Assembly: GCA_003155135.1 (NCBI GenBank)
Contig: PMFN01000004.1
Span: 1 to 64,000, forward strand
DNA: 64,000 bases
Origin: Acidimicrobiaceae bacterium
Lineage (GTDB): Bacteria; Actinomycetota; Acidimicrobiia; Acidimicrobiales; RAAP-2
Direction: 5' to 3'
A program made the translations under genes and the position numbers. Below, piece by piece: positions 16,967-25,043 of the stretch; within the stretch, counting starts at the first letter, position 1; each line of letters begins with the position of its first letter. Below the pieces are notes generated by a model, which was not told the origin of the DNA, did no database searches, and worked only from the letters and a program-made list of their open reading frames with translations.

Positions 16967-18359
16967 CGCCTCGACCCCCGTCACCTTCGGCGGGGGGCAC
17001 CCACTTGATCACCGGCCCCATGTGGTCGCGCGCCAAGACATGATGGCCACGTCCGTCCCGTTCGGGCTCTTCCGCCGACCCTTGCGCCGCCGGCGCACCC
17101 CAGAGGGGGCGCACGCCCCGATCGGAGTAGCCCGGCGTCGGTCTCGTCTCACGCGCCCCCGGCTCATTCCCGCGCCAGAGCGGCACCGAGCTGCCTTCGG
17201 GCGCGGACCGGGTCGAACCGGCATTTTGGCCACCGGTCTCCGGCTGGGGGGACGAGCCGTTCGAGCGGCCGCCGCCCGCTGCACCCGGGGCGGATGTGGC
17301 CGACGACGGCCCGGGCGCCTCGAACTCGGACATGGTGCCCGTTCCGGGCACACCGGCGAGCGCGGGTTGAGCGCTGAGCTGGCTCATGGCGAACGACGCC
17401 GCCGACCGCGGCACGGACCCGAGCGATTGGCGGACCCTCGTGTGCGCGCCCTCGAGCTGGTGGACCGCCCCGGCCTCAATCGCCGGCAGCAGGCGGAGCA
17501 GCGTGAAGGGGGTGAAGGTGGCGAGCAGGAGCAGGGCGCCACCGCCGAGGACCGAGGCGAACCCCTGCTGGGTGCCCGACGCCAACGCACTGGCGGCCAA
17601 CGAGAGGACTGCCACGATCACGAACTTGCTCAAGATGAGCGCAGCGAGGGTGTCGACCAGCCGGCGGCACCAATGGGCGACGGCCGGCCAGACCAGGCTG
17701 GCCAGGCCGAGGGGGAGGAAGAGCACCGCCACGTAGATGGCCGCAGCGCGCACGAGCAGTTCCACCCACAGCACGAAGGCGCCGAAGACGACCAGCAGCG
17801 CCCCGAGCAGGGTCACGAACGTGGGGACGCCCTGCCCGGTTCCGGCCAGCTGGCCGACGAGCGAGCTGGCGAGGCCACCCAGCGCCTGGGAGATGTCCGC
17901 CCCCGAGCCCGAGGCGATCGCCGCGCTCATGGCATCGGTCGCGGCCAGCGAGAGCCGCACGAGTTCGATGGCAACGCCCGTCAGCAGCAGCGCCAGCGGG
18001 AGGTTCACCAGCGCGGCACGAACAAGTGGCCCCACCCGCTGCTGGAGGACCGCCTGGATCACCGCGGCCACCAGCATCGGGACCAGCAGGATGCACGAGA
18101 GCACCGCCATCGCCTGGTAGTGGCCGCCGAACCAGGACGAGCCGATGTCGACCGATGTCGTCGCAGCCAGGACCGAACCGATCTGGTCGAGCAGCCACTG
18201 GGCGCCGCCCACCACCCAACCGGCCAGGGCCTGGAGCACGGCGTCGGCCCCGGCCGTGGCCACCGTCGAGCCGACGCCGGTGGCGACCTGGCAGACGGGG
18301 TTGACCGAGCTCAGGCCCGGGCAGTCCGTGGTCGGCAGCGCAAGGAGGGCCGCGTGCAT
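16959..18359 (-). CDS. TrbL/VirB6-like polytopic membrane protein
   Basis: The 466-residue protein has an N-terminal region with two Cys (TDCPGL, PVCQV) and about seven TM helices between residues 40 and 310. A soluble Pro/Gly/Ser-rich cytoplasmic tail of about 150 residues follows and ends in a charged segment. The layout fits the TrbL/VirB6 family, which forms the inner-membrane part of type IV channels. The ATG at 18359 is preceded by GGGAGGAGGG. It lies between the DUF6112-like gene (35 bp upstream) and the SCO6880-like gene (overlapping), so all are co-transcribed. Assignment is from topology and gene order rather than strong sequence motifs. Confidence 0.72.
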   Translation of the reverse strand: MHAALLALPTTDCPGLSSVNPVCQVATGVGSTVATAGADAVLQALAGWVVGGAQWLLDQIGSVLAATTSVDIGSSWFGGHYQAMAVLSCILLVPMLVAAVIQAVLQQRVGPLVRAALVNLPLALLLTGVAIELVRLSLAATDAMSAAIASGSGADISQALGGLASSLVGQLAGTGQGVPTFVTLLGALLVVFGAFVLWVELLVRAAAIYVAVLFLPLGLASLVWPAVAHWCRRLVDTLAALILSKFVIVAVLSLAASALASGTQQGFASVLGGGALLLLATFTPFTLLRLLPAIEAGAVHQLEGAHTRVRQSLGSVPRSAASFAMSQLSAQPALAGVPGTGTMSEFEAPGPSSATSAPGAAGGGRSNGSSPQPETGGQNAGSTRSAPEGSSVPLWRGNEPGARETRPTPGYSDRGVRPLWGAPAAQGSAEEPERDGRGHHVLARDHMGPVIKWVPPAEGDGGRGDG

Positions 18360-18394
18360 TCACCCTCCTCCCGGGCCGGGTCGAACGGCGCACA

Positions 18395-18697
18395 TCAGTG
18401 CAGGCCGGTCCCCGTGTGGAAGAAGAAATTGATGAGGATGGGGGCCGCTCCGATGAGCAGTGCGGCGACCCCCGAGACCAGCACGGCACGACGGCCGGCG
18501 AATGACTGGTGGTAGTTCTGGGAATGGGCGCCGAGCGCCCAGGCCGCGGCCCCGATGACGAGGCCGGCGAGGGCCAGGATCAGCGCCCAACCGCCGAGGC
18601 CGTTCGTCAGCTGTTGGAGGGTGCCACCCCCTGGCAGACTGCTCGGGTCGGGATTGAGTGTGACGTCGGCCAGCCGGGCGAGAGGGTGGTTCCACAC
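18395..18697 (-). CDS. DUF6112-like small membrane protein of conjugation cluster
   Basis: The 100-residue protein has two TM helices (about 34-54 and 70-92) separated by the motif ALGAHSQNYHQSFAGRRAVL, which is characteristic of the small membrane protein that precedes TrbL- and SCO6880-like genes in Streptomyces-type elements (DUF6112). It is VirB2/VirB3-sized. No ATG fits; the GTG at 18697 (reading WNHPLARLAD) with AAGGAG 12 nt upstream is the best start. It is the first gene of the operon and faces the divergent kinase gene across 240 bp. Function unknown, probably channel structure. Confidence 0.7.
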   Translation of the reverse strand: MWNHPLARLADVTLNPDPSSLPGGGTLQQLTNGLGGWALILALAGLVIGAAAWALGAHSQNYHQSFAGRRAVLVSGVAALLIGAAPILINFFFHTGTGLH

Positions 18698-18937
18698 GAT
18701 GCTCAGACGCTCCTTTTGCTGGTCGGCCCCGGCCCCTGCGGGGCACCGAGACGGAACGGGCGGCGCCATGGGCGGCGCTGCGCACGACCGTGCCGGCCTC
18801 TCCGCTATTCGTGGCCGTCGGCCTTGTGGGCGCCACGGCGGCGGTGGCCCCGGGCCCGGTGGACACCGGGCACCGGGCGGCGCCGTGCGAAGATGTCGCG
18901 TGCACCGAGACACCCGCCGCCCTGCCATGCTTAGGGC

Positions 18938-20440
18938 GTGACGGCCTTGCTCGCGAGCACGACATTCGGGTTGCCCCATGCCGCCGTCTATGCGATCGCC
19001 GGGGTCGTCTTCGTGGTGGCGGTGGTTCTGGCCGCCCTGCTCGGGAGGCGATCGGGGCGCCGTGCCCTCTCCCAGCGCCTGACTGCTCTCGGCACGAGGC
19101 TCGGCCTCGACCCGCCGGCCGACGACGGCACCATCGAGACCGCGCTGAGCTACCTGGAGCAGGTGACCGGGGCTGCGTCCGAAGCGGTCGCCGAAGCCAG
19201 CTCCGATGCCATCCGGCTCCGCCGCTCCCTCGACACGCTGCCGCAGGGCATCGTCTTGTGCGACGAGAACGGGACCGTCGTCTACCGCAACGCCCGCGCC
19301 AACGCCTTGATGACCAGCCGCCATGGTGACGCCCTCGCCGCCCAGGCGGTGACCGAGCTCCTCGAGGATGCGTGGCGGGCCAGCACCGCCGAGCGGACGC
19401 TCGACCTCTACGGGCCCCCGCGCCGCACCCTGACCGTGCGTGCACTGCTGATCGACGACGGCCGCCGACCGCTGGGCGTGATCGCCATGATCGATGACGT
19501 CTCCGAGCGCCGACGGCTCGAAGAGATCCGCCGGGACTTCGTCGCCAACGTCAGCCACGAGCTCAAGACCCCGATGGGCGCGCTCGGCCTGCTGGCGGAG
19601 ACCCTCGTCTCCGAGCCCGATCCCGATGTCGCACAGCGCCTGGCCAACCGGATCCACACCGAGGCGTTCCGGGTCAGCCGGATCATCGACGACCTCTTGG
19701 ACCTCTCACGGATCGAGTCCGAAGAGGCGCCGCCGCGCGAGCCCGTCCTCGTGAACCTGATCCTGGCCGACGCCGTCGAGCGGGTGCGGGCGACCGCCGA
19801 CCAGCGGGGCATCACGATCGAGCTGCGCGAGCCCTCCCCGCCCGTGGCCGTCGTCGGCGAGCGCCGCCAGCTCGTCTCGGCGATGCACGCGCTCTTGGAG
19901 AACGCCATCACGTACTCCTACGACAACTCCTCGATCACCGTGCTCGGCGAGGCGGTCGAGGAGGTCCCGCTCGATCCCGTACCCCCGTCGGTGGGCGCCC
20001 CGCCGCCGCCGCCGCCACCGCCGTCATTCGTGACCGGCGCCGAAGAAGGCCCGCGCCTCTTCGACGCCGAGGAGGTCGACGCGCAGCTCGCAATGGAGCA
20101 CACGCCGGCCGGCGGGACCGTTGCCGTGGCGGTCGAGGACCCCGAACCCGCGCCGTCCTTGCCATCTGAGAACGGGTGGCGCCACTCGCGCCGCACCGTG
20201 CGCCTGTCGGTCATCGACCACGGCATCGGCATCCCCTCGCGCGACCTCGACCGGATCTTCGAGCGCTTCTACCGCGTCGACCACGGCCGCAGCCGCGACA
20301 CCGGCGGCACCGGCCTCGGGCTCTCGATCGTCCGCCACGTGGCCAACAACCACCAGGGCTCCGTCGAGGTTGACTCGCGCGAAGGCGAAGGGTCGACCTT
20401 CACGCTCGTCCTGCCGCTGATGCCGGACAGGAACCCATGA
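18938..20440 (+). CDS. senX3: PAS-containing sensor histidine kinase (SenX3-like) with ATPase-domain insertion
   Basis: The 500-residue kinase has a TM helix near residues 15-37, a PAS domain (about 85-195), a HisKA motif NVSHELKTPMG with phospho-acceptor His207, the N box with Asn322 (LENAITYSY), G1 DHGIGIP at 427 and G2 GGTGLGLS. Between the N box and G1 are about 105 residues instead of the usual 30-40; the extra part includes a run of eight prolines and an acidic stretch. The start is GTG at 18938 with CATGCT 6 nt upstream, close to the leaderless pattern. It overlaps the regulator gene by 4 bp. SenX3/PhoR kinases sense phosphate status, but no phoU or pst genes are adjacent, so the signal is uncertain. 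Confidence 0.82.
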   Translation: MTALLASTTFGLPHAAVYAIAGVVFVVAVVLAALLGRRSGRRALSQRLTALGTRLGLDPPADDGTIETALSYLEQVTGAASEAVAEASSDAIRLRRSLDTLPQGIVLCDENGTVVYRNARANALMTSRHGDALAAQAVTELLEDAWRASTAERTLDLYGPPRRTLTVRALLIDDGRRPLGVIAMIDDVSERRRLEEIRRDFVANVSHELKTPMGALGLLAETLVSEPDPDVAQRLANRIHTEAFRVSRIIDDLLDLSRIESEEAPPREPVLVNLILADAVERVRATADQRGITIELREPSPPVAVVGERRQLVSAMHALLENAITYSYDNSSITVLGEAVEEVPLDPVPPSVGAPPPPPPPPSFVTGAEEGPRLFDAEEVDAQLAMEHTPAGGTVAVAVEDPEPAPSLPSENGWRHSRRTVRLSVIDHGIGIPSRDLDRIFERFYRVDHGRSRDTGGTGLGLSIVRHVANNHQGSVEVDSREGEGSTFTLVLPLMPDRNP

Positions 20441-21204
20441 GCCAGCGACGCGTGCAGAGCGCCGAGTCCGACCTGCGCCCCATCTCGGTGCTCTTGGCCG
20501 AGGATGAGGAGTCGTTCATCGATGCACTCGTGATCGGCCTCGGGAACGAGGGCTTCAAGGTCACGGTCGCGCGCGACGGCGTCGAGGCGCTCCGGCTCTA
20601 CGACGAGAACCAGCCCGACATCGTCCTCTTGGACATGATGCTGCCGCGGCTCTCGGGCCTCGATGTGTGCCGGACCATCCGGACGCGCTCGAACGTCCCG
20701 ATCCTGATGGTGACGGCCAAGGGGACCGAGATCGACACCGTCGTGGCCCTCGAGGTCGGCGCGGACGACTACGTGACGAAGCCCTACCGCCTCCGAGAGC
20801 TCGTGGCCCGCATGCGCGCCGTCCTGCGCCGGACGCCCGAGCCAACCACCGGGGGGGCGGCAGCGGGATGGGACGAGCACCTCGGCGAGGACCCGATCCC
20901 CGAGATCGGGGGCATCCGGTTGGTCCTCGACCAGCGCCGGAGCTTCGTGCGGGGTGAGGAGGTCCACCTCCGTCGCAAGGAGTTCGACCTGTTGCGCCTT
21001 CTCATGGAGAACGCCGGGAGGGTCCTGACCAGGGACGTCCTGATCGACCGGGTGTGGGGTACCGACTACATCGGCGACACCAAGACGCTCGACGTGCACA
21101 TCAAGCGACTCCGCAGCCGTATCGAGGTCGACCCCTCGAACCCGGTGCTGATCACCACCATCCGGGGTGTGGGCTACCGCTTCGACGGCGCCGTCACGAG
21201 CTGA
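20437..21204 (+). CDS. regX3: OmpR-family response regulator (RegX3-like)
   Basis: The 255-residue protein has a receiver domain (about 17-130) with acidic pair AEDEES, phospho-acceptor Asp in IVLLDMMLPR, and K in VTAKG, then an OmpR winged helix (about 155-250) with RRKEFDLLRLLMENAGRV and VWGTDYIGDTKTLDVHIKRL. A linker of about 25 residues separates the domains and is longer than usual. The ATG overlaps the kinase stop, so the two form a cognate pair. It binds DNA as a phosphorylated dimer; the targets are not deducible here. The gene ends 19 bp from convergent serS. Confidence 0.88.
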   Translation: MSQRRVQSAESDLRPISVLLAEDEESFIDALVIGLGNEGFKVTVARDGVEALRLYDENQPDIVLLDMMLPRLSGLDVCRTIRTRSNVPILMVTAKGTEIDTVVALEVGADDYVTKPYRLRELVARMRAVLRRTPEPTTGGAAAGWDEHLGEDPIPEIGGIRLVLDQRRSFVRGEEVHLRRKEFDLLRLLMENAGRVLTRDVLIDRVWGTDYIGDTKTLDVHIKRLRSRIEVDPSNPVLITTIRGVGYRFDGAVTS

Positions 21205-21223
21205 CCGGGAGCCGGGCTGCCCG

Positions 21224-22528
21224 TCAGGGGGCGCTGATCACCAGCTGCTCGCCCATGAACGGGGCGAGCACGGCCGGGAGCACCACGGAGCCGTCAGCCT
21301 GGCGCCCACACTCGACCAGCGCGGCCCAGATGCGCGCCCAGGCGAGCGCCGAGCCGTTGACCGTGTCGGCGAAGACCGGTGCGCCGCCGCCGGCGGGCCG
21401 GTAGCGAACGTTGGCCCGCCGGGTCTGATAGTCGCGGTACCAGCTGACCGAGGACACCTCGAGCCAGCGGTCCGAGCCCGGCGCGAACACCTCGAGGTCG
21501 AACGTGCGCGCCGCGGGGCCGCCGAGGTCGCCGGTGCACAGGTCGAGCACTCGGTAGGTGAGGCCGAGCGCTCGCAGCAGGCCCTCGGCCCGGGCCAGGA
21601 TGTCGGCCTGGGCGCCGGCCGCCTGCGCCTGCGTTGCGTAGGCGAAGAGCTCCACCTTCTCGAACTCGTGGACTCGGAGCAGCCCTCGGGTGTCACGGCC
21701 CGCCGCACCGGCCTCTCGGCGGAAGCAGTGGGTGATGGCGGTGTAGCGCAGCGGGAGCTGCGCTTCGTCGAGGATCTCGCCACGGTGGAGGGAGGTGAGC
21801 GGCACCTCGGCCGTCGGGATGGCCCAGAGGTCGTCGCGCTCGACGTGATAGGCCTCGTCCGCGAACTTCGGCAGGTGCCCGGTCGAGGTCATCGTCTCAG
21901 TGAGCACCAGGGTCGGCGGGTTGATCTCTTCGTATGCGTCGCGATGCGCGTCGAGGGCCAGGGTGGTGAGCGCTCGCAGCAGTCGCGCCCCGGCCCCGCG
22001 GAAGAGGGGGAACATCGAGCCCGCCAGCCGCGCACCGCGCTCCATGTCCAAGATGCAGAGCTGCTCGCCGACCTCCCAGTGGGGGACACGCTGGTGCTCT
22101 GGCCATGCCGGCTCGGGGTCGCCGTCGTCTGAGCCCGGCCACCACCGCCGGACCTCGACGTTCTCCTGCTCGCCCGAGCCGTCCGGCGCATCCTCCGCCG
22201 GGATGTTCGGCAGGTAGAGCAGCGCCGTACGGACCTCGGCGGCGGTGACGTCGGCCTCGGCGGCGGCGGCACGTTCGTCGTCGCCGACCACCTTCGACTC
22301 CTCCGAGAGCGCGGTGGCCTTCTCATCGTCACCGGCGCGCTTGGCCTCGCCGACCTGGCGGGAGAGGTCTTTCACCCGTGCCCGCAGGGATTCCTGGCGG
22401 CCGCGGCGCGCCCGCGCCTCGACGTCGAGCTCGACCAGCCGGTCGACCTCGACGTCATCGACCCCACGGCGCGCCAGGGACCGCTTCACGCCGTCGGGGT
22501 CCTCGCGCAGCAGCCGGATGTCGAGCAT
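21224..22528 (-). CDS. serS: Seryl-tRNA synthetase
   Basis: The 434-residue class II synthetase begins with the canonical MLDIRLLREDPDGVK, followed by the antiparallel coiled coil (about 28-105) that contacts the long arm of tRNA-Ser. The catalytic domain has motif 2 (THCFRREAG, then HEFEKVE) and motif 3 (TVNGSALAWARIWAALVE). It charges tRNA-Ser with serine in the cytoplasm. The coiled coil is enriched in Ala, Glu and Arg. The ATG is 10 nt from a TACCGT box that also forms part of the divergent promoter at 22539-22548, and no Shine-Dalgarno is evident, suggesting a near-leaderless transcript. Confidence 0.95.
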   Translation of the reverse strand: MLDIRLLREDPDGVKRSLARRGVDDVEVDRLVELDVEARARRGRQESLRARVKDLSRQVGEAKRAGDDEKATALSEESKVVGDDERAAAAEADVTAAEVRTALLYLPNIPAEDAPDGSGEQENVEVRRWWPGSDDGDPEPAWPEHQRVPHWEVGEQLCILDMERGARLAGSMFPLFRGAGARLLRALTTLALDAHRDAYEEINPPTLVLTETMTSTGHLPKFADEAYHVERDDLWAIPTAEVPLTSLHRGEILDEAQLPLRYTAITHCFRREAGAAGRDTRGLLRVHEFEKVELFAYATQAQAAGAQADILARAEGLLRALGLTYRVLDLCTGDLGGPAARTFDLEVFAPGSDRWLEVSSVSWYRDYQTRRANVRYRPAGGGAPVFADTVNGSALAWARIWAALVECGRQADGSVVLPAVLAPFMGEQLVISAP

Positions 22529-22538
22529 GTCGAGGTCA

Positions 22539-22548
22539 ACGGTAGCGT
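22539..22548. promoter_or_regulatory. Shared near-palindromic -10 element for serS and ABC ATPase
   Basis: The 29-bp gap between two divergent start codons contains ACGGTAGCGT. Read on the plus strand it offers TAGCGT 9 nt before the ATG at 22558. On the minus strand it offers TACCGT 10 nt before the ATG at 22528. Both transcripts would be nearly leaderless and would compete for one site. Confidence 0.5.
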
Positions 22549-22557
22549 GGCGGCGTT

Positions 22558-23571
22558 ATGGCAACAGACGAGGCGCCCGCACTCGGGCCGTCCCCAGCGG
22601 GGGCTGGGACGACAGCCATCGAGTGCGACGGGTTGGTCGTGCGCTACGGCGAGACCACGGCGGTGAACGGCCTCTCCTTCGACGCCCGGTCTGGCGAAGT
22701 GCTCGCCCTCCTCGGCCCCAACGGCGCGGGCAAGACGTCAACGGTCGAGACCCTCGAGGGTTACCGCCGCCCCGCAGGCGGGCGGGTGCGGGTCCTCGGG
22801 CTCGATCCGACCACCGAGCACGGCCAGCTGGTCGGGCGCATCGGCGTCATGCTCCAGCGCGGCGGCATCTACCCGATGCTCAGCCCCCGCCGGGCCGTCG
22901 AGCTCTTCGCCGCCTACTACCCGCGCCCGCAGGACCCGGTCGAGCTCTTGGACCTCGTCGGCCTGCGGTCCGTCGCCGCCACGCCGTGGCGCAACCTCTC
23001 GGGCGGCGAGCAGCAACGGCTCTCGCTCGCACTGGCCCTGGTGGGTCGGCCCGAGGTGGTCTTCTTGGACGAGCCGACCGCCGGCGTCGACCCCGAGGGC
23101 CGCCTCGGCATCCGCGAGGTGATCGCCGAGCTCCGGGGCCAGGGGGTCGCCGTGCTGCTCACCACCCACGAGCTGGCCGAGGCCGAGCGCCTGGCGGACC
23201 GTGTCGTGATCATCCACCACGGAAGGGCGGCGGCCTCGGGCACGCTGGCCGAGCTCGCCGCCCAGAGCGGGGCGGCGGCGACGGTGCGCTTCGGGTCAGC
23301 ATCCGGTCTCGATGTTCGCTCCCTCTCGGCCACCGTCGGGGTGGCCGTGACCGAGGAGTCGGCGGGCCGTTACCGCCTCGACGATGCGGGCTCGCCCCAG
23401 CTGACCGCCGCCCTCGCATCGTGGCTCGCCGAGCGCGACGCTCCACTCTCGGACCTCCAGACGGCCCGCAGCCTGGAGGAGACCTATCTCTCGATCGTCG
23501 GCAGCGCCGCAGCGGCCGAACCCGAGCCAGAGCCGCTGGGCACGGGCCGGCGGCGGGGGGGGCGGCCGTGA
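22558..23571 (+). CDS. ABC transporter ATPase (DrrA-like)
   Basis: The 337-residue ATPase has Walker A LLGPNGAGKT (about 51-60), signature LSGGEQQRL, Walker B VVFLDEPTAGVD and the H-loop TTHEL. A C-terminal regulatory region of about 110 residues follows, as in DrrA/CcmA-type ABC-2 ATPases. It drives the ABC-2 permease encoded immediately downstream (GTGA overlap) and would export a drug or lipid-like substrate. The first 18 residues are a low-complexity extension. No regulator gene is attached; expression is probably tied to the divergent serS promoter region. Confidence 0.88.
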   Translation: MATDEAPALGPSPAGAGTTAIECDGLVVRYGETTAVNGLSFDARSGEVLALLGPNGAGKTSTVETLEGYRRPAGGRVRVLGLDPTTEHGQLVGRIGVMLQRGGIYPMLSPRRAVELFAAYYPRPQDPVELLDLVGLRSVAATPWRNLSGGEQQRLSLALALVGRPEVVFLDEPTAGVDPEGRLGIREVIAELRGQGVAVLLTTHELAEAERLADRVVIIHHGRAAASGTLAELAAQSGAAATVRFGSASGLDVRSLSATVGVAVTEESAGRYRLDDAGSPQLTAALASWLAERDAPLSDLQTARSLEETYLSIVGSAAAAEPEPEPLGTGRRRGGRP

Positions 23572-24305
23572 GGGCCCTCAGCGCCCAGGTGCGCGCCGAG
23601 ACCTACATGACCCTGCGGCGCGGCGAGACGCTCCTGCTCACCATTGGCATCCCGGTGGTCTTTCTCATCTTCTTCTCGAGCGTCCACGTCATCTCGACAG
23701 GCACGAGCACCGCCGTCGACTTCGTGGTGCCCGGCATCCTCTCCCTCGCCATCATGTCGACAGCCATGGTCTCCCTCGGCATCGCCACCGGCTTCGAGCG
23801 GGGCTACGGCGTCTTGAAGCGGCTCGGCACCACACCGCTCGGCCGCCCCCGCCTGCTCGGGGCCAAGGTCTCGACCGTTCTGCTGGTCGAGGTGCTCCAG
23901 GCCGTCGTGCTCGTCGTCGTCGGTCTCGCCCTTGGCTGGAGCGCGGGAGGTTTGTCGGGGGCGCCGGCCATCGGCGAGGCGGTGGCGGTGGGGCTGCTCG
24001 GCACTGTGGCCTTCGGTGGTATCGGCCTCTTCTTGGCCGGCGTGCTCCGGCCCGAGGTCAACCTGGCCGCCGCCAACGGTCTCTACCTCGTGCTGCTGCT
24101 CCTCGGGGGCATGATCGTGCCCCTCGCCAAGCTCCCGTCGGGTCTTGCCGACGTGGCCCGCCTCCTTCCCGCCGCCGCGCTCTCCGACGGCCTCCACGGC
24201 TCGCTCGGCACGGCGGGGACGGTCCCGCTCGAGTCGTGGGTCGTGCTCGCTCTCTGGGCGGTCGCCGCACCGGTCGCCGCCGCACTCACCTTCCGCTGGG
24301 AGTAG
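23568..24305 (+). CDS. ABC-2 type permease (DrrB-like)
   Basis: The 245-residue protein has six predicted TM helices (about 20-40, 50-72, 98-120, 135-160, 165-185, 215-235), the ABC-2 family layout. The segment GFERGYGVLKRLGTTPLGR matches the conserved cytoplasmic loop of DrrB-type permeases. The GTG start overlaps the TGA of the ATPase gene (GTGA), so subunit synthesis is coupled. Substrate unknown. The gene ends only 4 bp from the convergent thioredoxin-like gene. Confidence 0.85.
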   Translation: MRALSAQVRAETYMTLRRGETLLLTIGIPVVFLIFFSSVHVISTGTSTAVDFVVPGILSLAIMSTAMVSLGIATGFERGYGVLKRLGTTPLGRPRLLGAKVSTVLLVEVLQAVVLVVVGLALGWSAGGLSGAPAIGEAVAVGLLGTVAFGGIGLFLAGVLRPEVNLAAANGLYLVLLLLGGMIVPLAKLPSGLADVARLLPAAALSDGLHGSLGTAGTVPLESWVVLALWAVAAPVAAALTFRWE

Positions 24306-24309
24306 GCGG

Positions 24310-24951
24310 CTAACCCGGAGACGTGGCCGACGTGGCCAGGGCGCGCTGCCAGGCCTCGAACTCGGCCGTCGAGAGCGCGCCGTAGTGGATGGCCTTGATG
24401 GTGCCGTTCGCCTCGACGGCGACCGCCTCGGGGAGGCCGGTGAAGTAGAAGAGCCCCGAGGTCACCTGGAAGGTGGCGTCGACGCCGACAGGGAACGTCA
24501 CCCCCGCCGAGTGCACGAAGGACATAGCGGCGGCCGGCGGGTCGCTCCCGTCGATCCCGATCGTCGCCACCCGGTCGGCCACCGCGGCTGGCTGGTTGCG
24601 CACGGTGGCGGCCAGGGCCGGGATCTCGCCCTGGCACGGCGCGCACCAGCTGGCGAAGAAGAGCAGGATCGCCGCCTTGCCGTTGGAGCCGCCGTCGGCC
24701 GTCACCCTCACCGTGCCGCTGCCGACGAGCTTGGGTAGGGAGAAATGGGGCACGGCGTCACCCGGCCCGGGGCGGCCTGACTTGGACGAACCACCGAACG
24801 AGCTGAAGAGCCCGATCCCGAGTGCGACGGCGAGCGCCACGCCGATGAGCAGGAAGATCGGCCTCGGGCGCTTCGCACTCCTCCCTGCGGGCGCAGGCTC
24901 GGGCGGCGGGGCCTGGTCGGTCGCCGGACCGGTGCGTGCATCAGAGGACAT
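24310..24951 (-). CDS. Membrane-anchored TlpA/ResA-like thioredoxin
   Basis: The 213-residue protein has a Pro-rich cytoplasmic N-terminus (1-30), one TM helix (about 31-50), a short linker, and a TlpA-type thioredoxin domain with the active site FFASWCAPCQGEIP. The domain faces outward and would reduce disulphides, for example in apocytochrome c or the CuA centre. Its position divergent from heme A synthase supports a role in cytochrome oxidase assembly (inference). The ATG at 24951 follows TAGGGT by 7 nt, with no Shine-Dalgarno. Confidence 0.82.
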   Translation of the reverse strand: MSSDARTGPATDQAPPPEPAPAGRSAKRPRPIFLLIGVALAVALGIGLFSSFGGSSKSGRPGPGDAVPHFSLPKLVGSGTVRVTADGGSNGKAAILLFFASWCAPCQGEIPALAATVRNQPAAVADRVATIGIDGSDPPAAAMSFVHSAGVTFPVGVDATFQVTSGLFYFTGLPEAVAVEANGTIKAIHYGALSTAEFEAWQRALATSATSPG

Positions 24952-24964
24952 CGCGACCACCCTA
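24952..24964 (-). promoter_or_regulatory. Predicted leaderless -10 box of TlpA-like gene
   Basis: On the minus strand TAGGGT (24964-24959) precedes the ATG by 7 nt. Confidence 0.45.
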
Positions 24965-25043
24965 CGGCGCGCCCTGGGGCCGACACCACGCGGCCACCCC
25001 CGCACCGCGCCTCGACTGGGGCCCCGGGCAGCGCCCCATTACG

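Noticed and set aside
12488-18697. A complete conjugative element
   Set aside because: No relaxase, integrase, att repeat or partition gene in the flanks; reported as a T4SS core only.
18698-18937. An additional small gene between the DUF6112-like gene and the kinase
   Set aside because: Frames there are Arg/Pro-rich, lack starts with ribosome binding sites and match nothing known.
19995-20030. CCG-repeat as a noncoding simple repeat or phase-variable tract
   Set aside because: It encodes the in-frame proline run of the kinase; codons vary between CCG and CCA, and the frame is intact on both sides.
22245-24305. A 686-codon plus-strand frame
   Set aside because: The first part is antisense to serS and out of frame with the ABC ATPase. 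Only the end, from GTG 23568, is a real permease gene.
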